DNA of 64,000 bases from Oscillospiraceae bacterium (GTDB lineage Bacteria > Bacillota > Clostridia > UMGS1840 > HGM11507), in the NCBI GenBank assembly GCA_015068665.1, contig SVKB01000002.1:1-64000 (forward strand), in the 5' to 3' direction. The notes under the pieces were generated by a model that had not been told where the DNA came from, did no database searches, and saw only the letters and a list, made by a program, of their open reading frames with translations. The position numbers and the translations under genes were made by a program. Positions 54,038 to 63,706 of this stretch are shown in pieces; position 1 is the stretch's first letter, and each line of letters starts with the position of its first letter.

Positions 54038-55603
54038 TTATATTTTTATGGGAAGCTTTCCTCTTTGAGTTAGCTCACCCTTTAAAATTTTGTAAATATA
54101 TTTTTCCGGACTACCACCATATGGTGCAGTGATTATTCTTTCAATATCTTCAAATTTTTTAACCTCATAAGGATTTCCTATATGGACAACGGTTGAAATT
54201 TTATCCTTATTGGCATCTATGATATTTTTCATTCGCTCGGTTATGGAATCGCTTGCCATATAGCTTCCTGTCTGGCAAAAGGTAAAGAAAATCGTTTCAT
54301 CATTTTCCGAAATCTTTTTACAAGCATTTTCCGTTTCAATATAATGAGGAAATTCACTGATTATCATTCCGTCACTTTCGGGGAACAGCTTTAAAAGCTC
54401 ATTTAATATTACATTAGCATTATCATAAGAATAAAGTTTTCTATTTATAAGTTCTCTTGTATCTCCCGAAAGCCTTGGATATTCATTTTCACAACTTACA
54501 ATAAAAAGCTTTTTACCTGTATTTGAAAGAGCGGCGCTTACTCCATCTTTAGTGATAACGCAAACGCTTTTTTTATCGGCTTCACTGACAGCTTCTTTAA
54601 GCTCGTCAGAAACAACTGTTTCACTTGCCGGCTTCAAGGTCTTTTGCTGTGCTTCGAGAACATGGCGAACAGCCTCATTTAATCTATCGTCTGTTATAAT
54701 GCCATCATTATATGCTGACATAAGATATTCAAAGCTATCTTTAAAAGAAAGACGATAATTAGGAAGCACCATATCATTTCCCGCTTTGATTGCAAGTCCA
54801 AGACTTTCCTTTTCACCATAATTCTGAACAATTGCCATCATTGCCAAAGAGTCGGTCATAATAAGACCGTCAAAGCCTTTATTTCTTATTATTCCGATAA
54901 TCTTTTCCGATAAGGAAGAAGTGAATTTATCATCAATTTTAGGAAACAGGATGTGACCTGTCATAATTCCCGTTAAGTCTACATTATTCATAGCATCAAG
55001 ATATAGAATAATATCTTTATTGATTAGCTCCTCCTCTGTCATAGAGGATGCTTCCATTTTCATATGAGCATCACTTTTTATATCACATCCGCCCGGAAAA
55101 TGCTTTGCCGTAACAATCATACCTTCGTCCTGAAATGCCTTTATTATCTCAAATGTATATTTTGAAATAGTATCTAAATCATCCGAAAAGCATCTTGGAA
55201 TCTTGCAAAGTGAACCTTGGGTTGCAATATCCATCACAGGCCCCCATGCTACATTTACTCCATCCTTTTTAGCTTCTATTGCGGTCGCTTTTGCAAGCTT
55301 ATAAGCAAGAGAAGGATCATCCGATGTAGCAACACCGATTGCAGGAGGATATCTTAATTCACCACCAAGGTATCCGTTTTCCATATCCGCACATATAAGT
55401 ATAGGATAGTCGGCATTTTCTTTTACACGGGATATAAAATCACTATATCCTTCGTAATGCCACATTTGCACTCCGCCAACGCATCCTTTTTTTACCATAG
55501 AAAGTATATATTCTTTATCCTCTTCATCTACATACCCTCTCGCTACTATAAGGTGTCCTATTTTTTGCTCGAGAGTCATTTCTTCTACTTTAGTCAACTT
55601 CAT
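54038..55603 (-). CDS. GH3 family glycoside hydrolase (NagZ-like)
   Basis: Cytoplasmic glycosidase of family 3, 521 residues. Barrel domain 1-330 with WGPVMDIA, AKHFPGGCDIKSDAHMKM (the catalytic His/Asp loop typical of NagZ-like enzymes) and the nucleophile Asp in GLIMTDSLAMM. A C-terminal alpha/beta domain (about 345-521) follows. No signal peptide. NagZ-type members remove beta-N-acetylhexosamine or beta-glucosyl groups; either fits a lyase product. First gene of the leftward operon under the third AraC regulator. The ATG at 55603 has the GAGG site at a better spacing than the ATG at 55609. Confidence 0.9.
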   Translation of the reverse strand: MKLTKVEEMTLEQKIGHLIVARGYVDEEDKEYILSMVKKGCVGGVQMWHYEGYSDFISRVKENADYPILICADMENGYLGGELRYPPAIGVATSDDPSLAYKLAKATAIEAKKDGVNVAWGPVMDIATQGSLCKIPRCFSDDLDTISKYTFEIIKAFQDEGMIVTAKHFPGGCDIKSDAHMKMEASSMTEEELINKDIILYLDAMNNVDLTGIMTGHILFPKIDDKFTSSLSEKIIGIIRNKGFDGLIMTDSLAMMAIVQNYGEKESLGLAIKAGNDMVLPNYRLSFKDSFEYLMSAYNDGIITDDRLNEAVRHVLEAQQKTLKPASETVVSDELKEAVSEADKKSVCVITKDGVSAALSNTGKKLFIVSCENEYPRLSGDTRELINRKLYSYDNANVILNELLKLFPESDGMIISEFPHYIETENACKKISENDETIFFTFCQTGSYMASDSITERMKNIIDANKDKISTVVHIGNPYEVKKFEDIERIITAPYGGSPEKYIYKILKGELTQRGKLPIKI

Positions 55604-55716
55604 ATGCATGCCTCATAATATCTTATTTTATTATATTCTATCAGCATTTGATTGCTATTTGAATGGGTAAAAAGTAATAATATGTAAAAAACGAATGTTT
55701 TATTTTACAAAACATA

Positions 55717-55745
55717 TTGACCTTTTATCCGTTAAAGGCTATAAT
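55717..55745 (+). promoter_or_regulatory. Promoter of AraC gene 3
   Basis: TTGACC, 17 bases, TATAAT, 82 bases before the AraC start. Near-perfect consensus. Confidence 0.75.
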
Positions 55746-55827
55746 TTACTAAAGTTAATGGAGTTTTTTACGTTTTTTAAAAAAATGTAAAAATTTGTAT
55801 TTTTCGAATTTAAAAAGAGGTGATAAC

Positions 55828-56646
55828 ATGTATAACATACTTGATATTTTTCCGGAAATGATACTTTCCGAGCATCTTGAAGTATATAAATCTTCCTTTA
55901 CCACAAAATGGGAATGTCCGACTTTAGCCCATGGCTACGGCCATCTTGATTTTATACAAAAGGGATGTCATCTTGTCATAAAGGATAATAAGGAATATCC
56001 CGTAAGAGCAAATCAGATTATATTTGTTCCTATGAATATTGATTATTATCAAAAGGTTAAAGAAACTCCTTATGGCTATCATTCCTTTTTATTTTCATAT
56101 GTACTTAATGATGTAACAAAAGATATAAAGGATCCGATTATAATATCAGCAAAAAACACAGCTTTTTTCATAGAAAAATATCGACTTGCTTATCACTTAT
56201 ATTTAACTAAGCCAGTTGCTTATAAAACAAAAATAAGAAAAATTATATATGAGGTTTTGGATAAAATATGCGAAGAAGAAATATCCAAACAGAACAGTGA
56301 AACAGGACTTTATACAATAAGAAAATCGGTAGAATATATTCACGAAAACTATTCCGACCCCACAATCAATTCTCAAAAAATAGCCCGAATATCAGGTATT
56401 ACATCCACATATTTCAGACATATATTCAAGAAAATTTATATGGTTACTCCAAATAAATATATTAACAACCTGAGAATCAGTAAAGCGAAATCTCTTTTGG
56501 AAAACACTGACTACACAATCGAGGAAATTTCATATCGTTGCGGTTATAGAGATTATTCTTATTTTTCAAAGGCCTTCAGTAAATCCACAGGAATATCCCC
56601 TTCGGAATACAGGAAAAAAAATAATACAACAAAAAAAGAATTGTAA
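55828..56646 (+). CDS. AraC-family regulator next to GH3/lyase-RHS locus
   Basis: Transcription factor of 272 residues. N-terminal cupin-like domain (GHLDFIQKGCHLVIKDNKEYPV) and two C-terminal helix-turn-helix motifs (INSQKIARISGITSTYFRHIFK; IEEISYRCGYRDYSYFSKAFSK with GISPSEYR). It is divergent from the GH3 gene, first of the five-gene leftward unit that includes the lyase-RHS gene, so it probably turns this unit on in response to a carbohydrate. The ATG at 55828 follows AGAGGTGA; a TTG-started longer frame is not supported. Confidence 0.9.
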   Translation: MYNILDIFPEMILSEHLEVYKSSFTTKWECPTLAHGYGHLDFIQKGCHLVIKDNKEYPVRANQIIFVPMNIDYYQKVKETPYGYHSFLFSYVLNDVTKDIKDPIIISAKNTAFFIEKYRLAYHLYLTKPVAYKTKIRKIIYEVLDKICEEEISKQNSETGLYTIRKSVEYIHENYSDPTINSQKIARISGITSTYFRHIFKKIYMVTPNKYINNLRISKAKSLLENTDYTIEEISYRCGYRDYSYFSKAFSKSTGISPSEYRKKNNTTKKEL

Positions 56647-56669
56647 ACTTGCTTACAATTCTTTTTTTG
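56632..56669. terminator. Bidirectional terminator
   Basis: Stem of 15 bp (A-run plus GAATTGTAA with TTACAATTC plus T-run) around a short loop, between AraC gene 3 and the converging HIT gene. Confidence 0.85.
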
Positions 56670-56673
56670 TTTT

Positions 56674-57114
56674 TTATAAATGCTCTTTTAGCTTTGCTAT
56701 CATTTCATCAAGCTCGGCTTCAGGAATAAGAATCCTATCCTCAACCGGAGGAAGCATTTCAAATAATTGTCCCCAGGTATATCCGCCTTCGATTTTAGGA
56801 ACTATATGCATATGAAAGTGAGGGTTGGTGTCTCCACAGCTTCCGTAGTTTAACTTATCATATTTAAAAACCCTGGTTATAGCTTTTGAAATTTTGCTTA
56901 CCGCTTCAAAAAAACCGTTTCTTTCCGCTTCGGTAAGCTCAAAAATTTCTCTCTTATGCCCTTTTAAAACAACTATGCATCTTCCCGGATAATATTTCTG
57001 ATAGCCTGCCATATACACATTTGCATAGTCATTTTCAAAAACCGGCTTCATAAACTGTTTATATTCGTCACCGCAGTAATAACATTTTCCGTCCGGTACA
57101 AAATCAGTATACAT
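56674..57114 (-). CDS. HIT family protein
   Basis: Histidine-triad protein of 146 residues. It has the catalytic NPHFHMHIVPK motif, a CYYCG zinc-like pair near the N-terminus and the VVLKGHKREIFEL segment. HIT proteins cleave nucleoside phosphoramidates or dinucleotides. Its start lies inside the end of the larA-like gene (11-base overlap), so the two are translationally coupled. Whether it serves LarA function is unknown. Confidence 0.9.
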   Translation of the reverse strand: MYTDFVPDGKCYYCGDEYKQFMKPVFENDYANVYMAGYQKYYPGRCIVVLKGHKREIFELTEAERNGFFEAVSKISKAITRVFKYDKLNYGSCGDTNPHFHMHIVPKIEGGYTWGQLFEMLPPVEDRILIPEAELDEMIAKLKEHL

Positions 57115-58372
57115 ATAATTCTCCTCCGTGGCTTATAGCTGAAACAACAGGGTTTTCATACTTTTTTATGGTATCATCAATGGCTTTTTGTAAATCATTT
57201 ATATGATAATAGCCTATTTTACAGGCATCACAGGCATCCTTGCCGATTCCGTCGGTTACCATTATTATATCTCTTCTCATTCTCATTTTTGCCATAGCAG
57301 TACCTACCGACATTGCAAGACGGTCTCCCGGCAAAGAATCGTCATCCTTAGCTTTAACCAGCTTATTGTGCGCATCATCATCCCCCATATATTCATAAAG
57401 CTCGGGGTGAGGACCAATTCCCTCATAGTTGGGACTTATAAGAATAATGGTGCCACCCTTTTCAACAAGGCCGTTTTCCGCAGAATAGAGCCCCTTTCCC
57501 GACTGCCAGAAATCCTGGTCGGCAGGATAGGAGGATACTATCATAATATCAGCCTTTTTAGTTGTTTTTGCGCCCCATATTTCCTTGGCGTATTTAACTC
57601 CCTCACGGTGAGCCTTTATATAATCACCGCATACAACCTTGTAAATTTTAAAGTCACCGGTAAGAGCGGTATTTATAATAAAATCAAGACCAATAACCTT
57701 TACCCAACTTTCAATTGAATGCCTTACGGGAGATTCATCCGAGCCGAAAAGATTGGCATTGTGAAGCCCTCCCATTATATGAAAAAGGGCAACTGTTTTT
57801 TCACCTGCTATACCCGGAAATAAAATTTTACCGCCACCGCTCCAGCCCATTACCGGATGAGGAACGATATTTCCTATACCAATTCTTACATCGGTGGAGG
57901 CAGCTTCTCCCGTTGCATATATTTTGCTTCCGTCCTCAGCGGTTCCCATAAGAACCAGGGATTTTTCATCCTTAAAGGCGGAGTTTACAACCTTATATTC
58001 TTTGTAAACCTTCTCCCCTACCTTTTTTATAATTTCCTCTTCGGTCATATAACGGTGGGAGCCCAGGGCAATAACTATTTTTATATCCTCTTTTTTTATC
58101 CCTGTAGATAAAATTCTTTTAAGCACATGAGGAAGAATTTTATAAACGGGAGTTGGTCTTGCCATATCGTCAACTATTATACTGACGGTTCTTTTCCCCT
58201 TGACTACCTCCTCAAGCTTTTTACTGCCTATGGGATTTTCAAGGGCGTTTTCTATAACCTCGTCTTCGTCATTTTCAAAAACGGGACAGTTGGGCTCAAG
58301 CACCTCGCAGAAGTATTCATCGGGAACATTAAAGGAGACACTGTCGCTTCCGTATGGAAGAGTTATCTTCAT
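57104..58372 (-). CDS. larA: LarA-like nickel-pincer-dependent racemase
   Basis: Protein of 422 residues of the LarA (lactate racemase, DUF2088) family. Likely cofactor and metal residues are in ALGSHRYMTEEE, VPHPVMGWSGGGKILFPG and FHIMGGLH, matching the His/Lys pattern of LarA. The pincer cofactor makers LarB, LarC and LarE are absent from the window. Many LarA homologues epimerise 2-hydroxy acids or sugars other than lactate, so the substrate is open. The start at 58372 is preferred to an ATG overlapping the ribosome site at 58384. Its 3' end matches the relic at 42464-42508. Confidence 0.88.
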   Translation of the reverse strand: MKITLPYGSDSVSFNVPDEYFCEVLEPNCPVFENDEDEVIENALENPIGSKKLEEVVKGKRTVSIIVDDMARPTPVYKILPHVLKRILSTGIKKEDIKIVIALGSHRYMTEEEIIKKVGEKVYKEYKVVNSAFKDEKSLVLMGTAEDGSKIYATGEAASTDVRIGIGNIVPHPVMGWSGGGKILFPGIAGEKTVALFHIMGGLHNANLFGSDESPVRHSIESWVKVIGLDFIINTALTGDFKIYKVVCGDYIKAHREGVKYAKEIWGAKTTKKADIMIVSSYPADQDFWQSGKGLYSAENGLVEKGGTIILISPNYEGIGPHPELYEYMGDDDAHNKLVKAKDDDSLPGDRLAMSVGTAMAKMRMRRDIIMVTDGIGKDACDACKIGYYHINDLQKAIDDTIKKYENPVVSAISHGGELYVY

Positions 58373-58487
58373 TTTAAAGCACATCCTTTTATTTTTTCTT
58401 TTATTCTATCATATTTTATTAAAAAAATAAACAAATTTATTTGATATTTAAAAGAATTTGTATTATAATTATTCCTGAGGTGATTTT

Positions 58488-59246
58488 ATGAAATCATTAT
58501 TTGATATAAACGGAAAAAAGGCAATTGTAACAGGTGCTACGAGAGGTCTTGGCTTTGGTATGGCAGAGGCTCTTTTGGATGCAGGCTGTGAGGTGGCAGC
58601 CGTCGGGTCAACCGATAATATTTATAAAACCTGTGAAGAATGGCAGAATAAGGGATACAAGGTATATCCCGTAAAAGCCGATTTATCGGTAAAAGAAGAA
58701 AATGAAAGAGCTTTTAATGCAGCTATTGATTTTTTATCCGATGTGGATATTCTTGTTTGCGGCGCAGGGATGATTTCAAGGCACCCCTCCCGGGAGTTTC
58801 CCTTTGATGAGTGGGAAAAGACGATAAGCCTTAATCTTAATTCTGTATTTATATTAAGTCAGCTTGCTTCTGAATTTATGATTAAAAAGGGCTACGGTAA
58901 AATAATTACGGTTTCCTCTATGTGTTCATATTTCGGTGGACAAACTGTTCCCGCTTATTCAGCCTCAAAGGGCGGAGTTATGCAGCTTACAAAAGCACTT
59001 GCCAACGACTGGGCAAAATACGGAATAAACGTTAATTCAATAGCTCCCGGATATATGACAACCGATATGACTGAGGGGGTAAGAACAAATCCGGAAAGAT
59101 ATAAGGATATTACCGCAAGAATTCCCATGGGAAGATGGGGAAATCCTGATGATATGAAGGGTACTGTGATTTTCCTCTCCTCACGAGCAAGCGATTACCT
59201 GTCAGGGGCAATAATCCCCGTTGACGGAGGATATTTATCTAAATAA
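58488..59246 (+). CDS. kduD: SDR oxidoreductase, KduD-like
   Basis: Short-chain dehydrogenase of 252 residues. NAD(P)-binding TGATRGLGFG, catalytic Ser in TVSSMCS, YSASKGG (Tyr and Lys), then APGYMTTDMTE and a C-terminal RIPMGRWGNPDDMKGTVIFL with VDGGYL. This C-terminal pattern is typical of 2-deoxy-D-gluconate 3-dehydrogenase/KduD and gluconate 5-dehydrogenases. KduD reduces 2,5-diketo-3-deoxygluconate formed from unsaturated uronates, which fits the lyase genes in this window, although it is not adjacent to them. Substrate inferred. Confidence 0.85.
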   Translation: MKSLFDINGKKAIVTGATRGLGFGMAEALLDAGCEVAAVGSTDNIYKTCEEWQNKGYKVYPVKADLSVKEENERAFNAAIDFLSDVDILVCGAGMISRHPSREFPFDEWEKTISLNLNSVFILSQLASEFMIKKGYGKIITVSSMCSYFGGQTVPAYSASKGGVMQLTKALANDWAKYGINVNSIAPGYMTTDMTEGVRTNPERYKDITARIPMGRWGNPDDMKGTVIFLSSRASDYLSGAIIPVDGGYLSK

Positions 59247-59259
59247 GGAGGTTTTTATA

Positions 59260-59745
59260 TTGAAAACAAAAAAACTTACTTCAGGGGCACTTTTTGCCGC
59301 TATAACTTTTATTCTTACAGTGATAATAAAGATACCGTCACTATTTAAAGGATATATTAATCCCGGTGATGTGGGTGTAATTTTATCGGGACTGTTTTTA
59401 TCTCCCGGAATGTCTTTCTTTGCCGCAGGGCTTGGCTCGGCACTTGCAGACCTTTTCTACGGATATGTTACATATATTCCTGCAACCTTTATCATAAAAG
59501 GGCTTATGGCAGTTTCGGTTTATTACGTATACAAAAGCTTATCAAAGAAACTAAAAGGAATTCTTCCTTTAATTATAAGTGCTGTTATAAGTGAAGGGAT
59601 AATGATTGCGGGTTATTTTCTTTTCGAAGGCATGCTTTACGGATTTATTCCTTCTATGGCAAACATTCTTCCAAATGCCATCCAGGGAGGATTCGCGATT
59701 ATTGTAACTCCGATTTTACTAAGAATAATAAAACAAAAACCGTGA
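59260..59745 (+). CDS. ECF transporter S component, substrate unknown
   Basis: Membrane protein of 161 residues with about five helices and the S-component hallmarks GDVGVILSGLFLSPGMSFFAAGLGSALAD. It lies 13 bases after the KduD-like gene on the same strand. The TTG at 59260 follows AAGGAGG by eight bases, so an upstream ATG inside the SDR gene is not used. No cognate T/A genes are adjacent. The fused T/A module at 29-32 kb is dedicated to the B12 operon, so this protein needs a shared module elsewhere. A sugar-acid or vitamin substrate cannot be told apart. Confidence 0.83.
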   Translation: MKTKKLTSGALFAAITFILTVIIKIPSLFKGYINPGDVGVILSGLFLSPGMSFFAAGLGSALADLFYGYVTYIPATFIIKGLMAVSVYYVYKSLSKKLKGILPLIISAVISEGIMIAGYFLFEGMLYGFIPSMANILPNAIQGGFAIIVTPILLRIIKQKP

Positions 59746-59772
59746 CGGATTTCCCATCACGGTTTATTTTTT
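59737..59772 (+). terminator. Terminator after ECF S gene
   Basis: Nine-bp stem AAACCGTGA/TCACGGTTT overlapping the stop codon, followed by a T-rich run. Confidence 0.8.
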
Positions 59773-59783
59773 TAGCTATTTAA

Positions 59784-61340
59784 TTATAAGCCAAGCTCCT
59801 TATGTCTGTCATTGTAAATCTTACAGATTTCATCTTCGCCAAGCTTTTTAGCTTCCTTAAGCCATTTTTCCCAGGCAGCGTCACCTGTTTCTGTACCAAC
59901 GATATATTTGAACATAACTTCTTCAAATTTCTTTGTAAGTCTGTTATTGATATCGCTTGCTCTTGTTGAGATATCGCCAACTAAAGTAACAACAGGGTCA
60001 GCAGGCTCTAAGCCGCCGCACTTTTCAACCCAATCCTGAGCTTCCTGTTCTCTTTCGGTAAAGTCAAAGTAGCAAGAACGAGGGTCAACTCTTTTATATG
60101 CACCGCTCATCCACATACAGTATTTGGATCTTAAGTCCATAATATCAATCTTTGCTTTCTTGGAAAGTTCTTCGTCAAGATATACGATTTCACCGTTTGC
60201 ATCAATGTCATAGGTTTCGCCCTTGATACCAAGAGTCATCATTTCAGCACCTGCATCAGAATATAAGAAATCCATAACCTTTATTGAAAGGTCGGATACC
60301 TTGTTATTTGTAACACAGTTACCGCTAAGGGAAACTTGGTCAAGAGTAACAAGAGTCTGCTTTGGTCCTACAGGATTACCGTATCTTAAATCATAGCCCG
60401 GAATTGTGGACTGTTCCTGGAACATATCAAGTCTTCCGATCCAGTCGTATGTAACAAAGGATGAACCTGTTGTCATTCTCTGTGTCCATGCAGGCTGTGT
60501 GTTTGTTAAGAATTCAGGGTCAAGAAGCTTTTCATCATACAATTTTTTGAAGTAATCAAGAATTTCTTTTGTTTTAGGATCGGTATCGGAATACTTCCAA
60601 AGCTTTTCGTCTTCATTATAGTACATACCGTAAGAACGGATACCACCCCATGCAACAGCATAGTTCTGAATTAATTTTGCACCGGTCTTGGAGGTTAAAG
60701 GATAAGAATCAGGATATATTTCCTTTAACTTTTTAAGAGCCTGATAGAAGGTTTCAGGGCTGTTCCACATTTTAATTCCGTGCTTATCAAAAATATCCTT
60801 TCTGTAAAGCATACCGTGGTTAACAACTCTGTTGGTATAATATGTAGGGAATACATACAGCTTTTTGTTTTCAGCTGCTAAGGATTTAAATACCCAGTTA
60901 TCAGGAGAATCCTTACCGAAGCAACGGTTGAAGTTAGGCATTTCGTCAAGATAATCGTTAACAGCAACAAAAGCGCCCTGAGTACCGTATTCATTGGTCT
61001 GTATAAGTGAGCCTGCTGATGTGATATCAGGAAGATCACCGCCTGCCAGTAAAACATTAAGTTTCTGAGTCATTGTTGATGATGGAACCAGCATCGGAAC
61101 AACGTTAAGTCCTACTACCTGACTAAGCTTTTCGAAAATATAGGTTGTTGAATCGCCAACCTCGTCAGAACAAAGGATTTCGATTGTTTCACCATTACCG
61201 AAAGGAACCTCAAGTCCGCCGGTATCGCCAATTTCAAAATCAATGTCAAAGTTTGCCTTAGGATTTGCTTTTTCGCCACCGCAAGCTGCAAGGCTAAATA
61301 CCATTACAACCGCAAGAAGCATTGTTAAAAGTCTTTTCAT
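59784..61340 (-). CDS. Extracellular solute-binding lipoprotein
   Basis: Lipid-anchored solute-binding protein of 518 residues. The lipobox is LAAC (about residues 17-20), after MKRLLTMLLAVVMVF. Its length and pattern (TLGIKGETYDI..., YGNPVGPKQT) match the large family-1 type that delivers oligosaccharides in LplA/YtcQ-like systems. No permease or ATPase gene is adjacent, so it stands alone here. It could supply lyase products to a permease elsewhere. The start at 61340 follows GGAGG; an ATG at 61355 has no ribosome site. Confidence 0.88.
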   Translation of the reverse strand: MKRLLTMLLAVVMVFSLAACGGEKANPKANFDIDFEIGDTGGLEVPFGNGETIEILCSDEVGDSTTYIFEKLSQVVGLNVVPMLVPSSTMTQKLNVLLAGGDLPDITSAGSLIQTNEYGTQGAFVAVNDYLDEMPNFNRCFGKDSPDNWVFKSLAAENKKLYVFPTYYTNRVVNHGMLYRKDIFDKHGIKMWNSPETFYQALKKLKEIYPDSYPLTSKTGAKLIQNYAVAWGGIRSYGMYYNEDEKLWKYSDTDPKTKEILDYFKKLYDEKLLDPEFLTNTQPAWTQRMTTGSSFVTYDWIGRLDMFQEQSTIPGYDLRYGNPVGPKQTLVTLDQVSLSGNCVTNNKVSDLSIKVMDFLYSDAGAEMMTLGIKGETYDIDANGEIVYLDEELSKKAKIDIMDLRSKYCMWMSGAYKRVDPRSCYFDFTEREQEAQDWVEKCGGLEPADPVVTLVGDISTRASDINNRLTKKFEEVMFKYIVGTETGDAAWEKWLKEAKKLGEDEICKIYNDRHKELGL

Positions 61341-61419
61341 GGTTTTTACCTCCATTAAATTTTATAGTAATATTATACTACCTAAATTAATTTTTGTAAA
61401 TAGCAACTTTTAATATTCC

Positions 61420-62319
61420 TTATTGCTCCTCTTTAACCTTGTCTGCCAAAAACACTTCGTTAACAAGCTTATCGGTTTCATCCCGGTCACAAATATAATA
61501 GGAGGCACCCTGAATTGTTGCGGGAGCACCGGGCAAACGGTAGGTGGTCATGCTGTCTCCGTTTAACGCTTTTAAAATGGGGACAAAGGAGAATACATCA
61601 CCAAGCTCTATGTTGGTATTGATATTATCTATTACCTCATTGTAAATCTCGTCAATTTTTCCTATATACTTGGGGTTAAGCTTTTGTCTGAACAGCTCTT
61701 TTACGAACATCTGCTGAGCGTCAATTCTTCCCAAATCCGCAGAGGCATATCCTGAACGGAAACGGCAGAACTGCTCTGCCTTGGCACCGTTTAACACCTG
61801 CTTACCCGGCTGAAGGTCTATAACAAGATCCTGAGTAGGGTCAACATAGTACATTCTCTGGGGTACATTGATTTCAACACCGCCAAGAATATCAATGATA
61901 TTTCTGAATGCCTTCGGATTGATAACTGCATAATAGTTAACCTTCATACCGATAAGCTCACTCACCTTTTCGATTGAATATTCCTGCCTTTTATCCTTTT
62001 CCCCCATCCCGTAAGCTGAATTGATTTTACCGAAGCCGTTTTTCAGTTTGACTCTGGTATCACGGGGAATGGACATTATATTAATTTTTTCGGTTTTCTT
62101 ATTGTAAGAAACAAACATAATGGTATCAGTAAGCATTCCGCCCTTATCGGTAGCCATAATAAGAAAATTAATTCTTCCGCCGGATACCTTTACAGTTCCT
62201 GCATCCTTGGTGCCGCCTGAATGATATACAAGCTCCCTTGCCGTAAACACTCCCAAAAGAAGCACTATACAAAAGACAAGAACAACCGATACTATTTTTG
62301 CAAATTTTTGTACATTCAT
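61420..62319 (-). CDS. LytR-CpsA-Psr family wall-polymer ligase
   Basis: LCP-family phosphotransferase of 299 residues with one N-terminal membrane segment (IVSVVLVFCIVLLLGVF) and an extracellular catalytic domain: ATDKGGMLTDT, NIMSIPRDTRV, GGVEINVPQ, FCRFRSGYASADLGRIDAQQ. LCP enzymes attach polymers such as teichoic or secondary wall polysaccharides to peptidoglycan. This is relevant to this strain because SLH proteins hold on to such polymers. Confidence 0.92.
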   Translation of the reverse strand: MNVQKFAKIVSVVLVFCIVLLLGVFTARELVYHSGGTKDAGTVKVSGGRINFLIMATDKGGMLTDTIMFVSYNKKTEKINIMSIPRDTRVKLKNGFGKINSAYGMGEKDKRQEYSIEKVSELIGMKVNYYAVINPKAFRNIIDILGGVEINVPQRMYYVDPTQDLVIDLQPGKQVLNGAKAEQFCRFRSGYASADLGRIDAQQMFVKELFRQKLNPKYIGKIDEIYNEVIDNINTNIELGDVFSFVPILKALNGDSMTTYRLPGAPATIQGASYYICDRDETDKLVNEVFLADKVKEEQ

Positions 62320-62377
62320 CTTAAGTCATCTCCATAGTAAATAGTATCACACTTTTTCAATCTTTTAAAGTGTTTTT

Positions 62378-63700
62378 TTAATAATTATATTTTTTTCTTT
62401 TTAAAACAAGAAAAACAAAGCCACACATCACCGCTAAGACTTCGGCAACCGTAAGGGAAATCCATATTCCGTCCAGCCCCCATATAAGCGGAAGGATAAT
62501 AACCGCAAGAAGCTGGAACACAAGTGTTCTTGAAAAAGAAAGGATTGCTGAGGTAAGTCCGTCGTTAAGAGCTGTGAAAAATCCCGAAAAGAATATGGCA
62601 AAGCCTGCAAAAAGATATGAGAAGGATATAAACAAAAAGCCTCTTTTTGTCATTTCAAAAAGCTCCTCATCATATCCGGCAAAAAGCCCTGAAAGAGCAT
62701 CTGCGAAAACATTTGCCGATAAAAACATCATAAGGGCAAATACTGAATTTATAACAAGGCTTTTTTTAAGAACACCCTTTACCTCTCTATGGTTTTTAGC
62801 TCCGAAATGGTAGCTTATAACAGGTGCAGAGCCTACCGAATAGCCAATAAAAACCCCTAAAAACATAAAGTTAACATACATTAAAACCCCGTATGCGGCA
62901 ATCCCGTTTTCCCCTGCGTACTTAAGAAGCTGAATATTATACAGCATATTCACAAGGGACATGGATATATTGGTCATAAGCTCAGAGGAGCCGTTGGTTG
63001 TAACCTTTAAAAGAGCTTTAAAGGATGGCAGAATTTTACCGAGTCTTAAAGCACTTTTGTTTTTTGATGAAAAGTAAATAAGAGGAACAACACCGCCAAC
63101 GAACTGACTTATCGAGGTTGCAAGAGCTGCGCCAATAATTCCCATTTTCAAAGGTACCATAAGGACAAAATCAAGAATCATATTGGTAACTCCTGCCAAT
63201 ACCGTTGATATTAGTCCAAGCCCAGGCTTTCCCGCTGTTACAAAAAAGCTCTGAAAAGCCATCTGGAGAATGAAAAAGGGATTGGCAAGTATTATAATTC
63301 TTCCGTACAGGACAGCATCCCTGATAAGCGCTCCCTCCGCCCCTAAAAAGCGGGCAACCGGCTCTAAGAAAATAAAGCCCGTAACGCTTATTATGACACC
63401 GGTAACAACCGATGCCATAATAACAAAGGAAAAGATGCCGTTGGCTTTATCAGTATCCCCTTCTCCCATTATTTTCGCAACAAGGGCGCTTCCGCCCGTG
63501 CCGAACATAAAGCCTATCGCTCCTAAAAGCATAAGGAAGGGCATAATGAAATTAACCGCGGCAAAGGGTATTTTTCCTACAAAATTTGATACAAAAAATC
63601 CGTCCACCACTCCGTAGATTGAGGTAAATACCATCATGACCACCGAGGGCAGAGTAAAGGCAATAAGCCTTTTATATGTAAATTTTCCCGAAAGCTTCAT
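62378..63700 (-). CDS. MATE family efflux protein
   Basis: Multidrug and toxic compound extrusion transporter of 440 residues with twelve predicted membrane segments. GVVDGFFVSNFVGKIPFAAV near the N-terminus and QMAFQSFFVTAGKPGLGLI mid-protein are family-typical. It uses Na+ or H+ gradients to export unknown compounds. The start has no ribosome site. It begins six bases after the stop of the SPFH gene on the same strand, so translational coupling is likely. Confidence 0.92.
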   Translation of the reverse strand: MKLSGKFTYKRLIAFTLPSVVMMVFTSIYGVVDGFFVSNFVGKIPFAAVNFIMPFLMLLGAIGFMFGTGGSALVAKIMGEGDTDKANGIFSFVIMASVVTGVIISVTGFIFLEPVARFLGAEGALIRDAVLYGRIIILANPFFILQMAFQSFFVTAGKPGLGLISTVLAGVTNMILDFVLMVPLKMGIIGAALATSISQFVGGVVPLIYFSSKNKSALRLGKILPSFKALLKVTTNGSSELMTNISMSLVNMLYNIQLLKYAGENGIAAYGVLMYVNFMFLGVFIGYSVGSAPVISYHFGAKNHREVKGVLKKSLVINSVFALMMFLSANVFADALSGLFAGYDEELFEMTKRGFLFISFSYLFAGFAIFFSGFFTALNDGLTSAILSFSRTLVFQLLAVIILPLIWGLDGIWISLTVAEVLAVMCGFVFLVLKRKKYNY

Positions 63701-63706
63701 TTTTAA

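Noticed and set aside
57203-57718. Long + strand frame opposite larA
   Set aside because: Antisense to a well-recognised LarA-like gene; no ribosome site and no recognisable protein.
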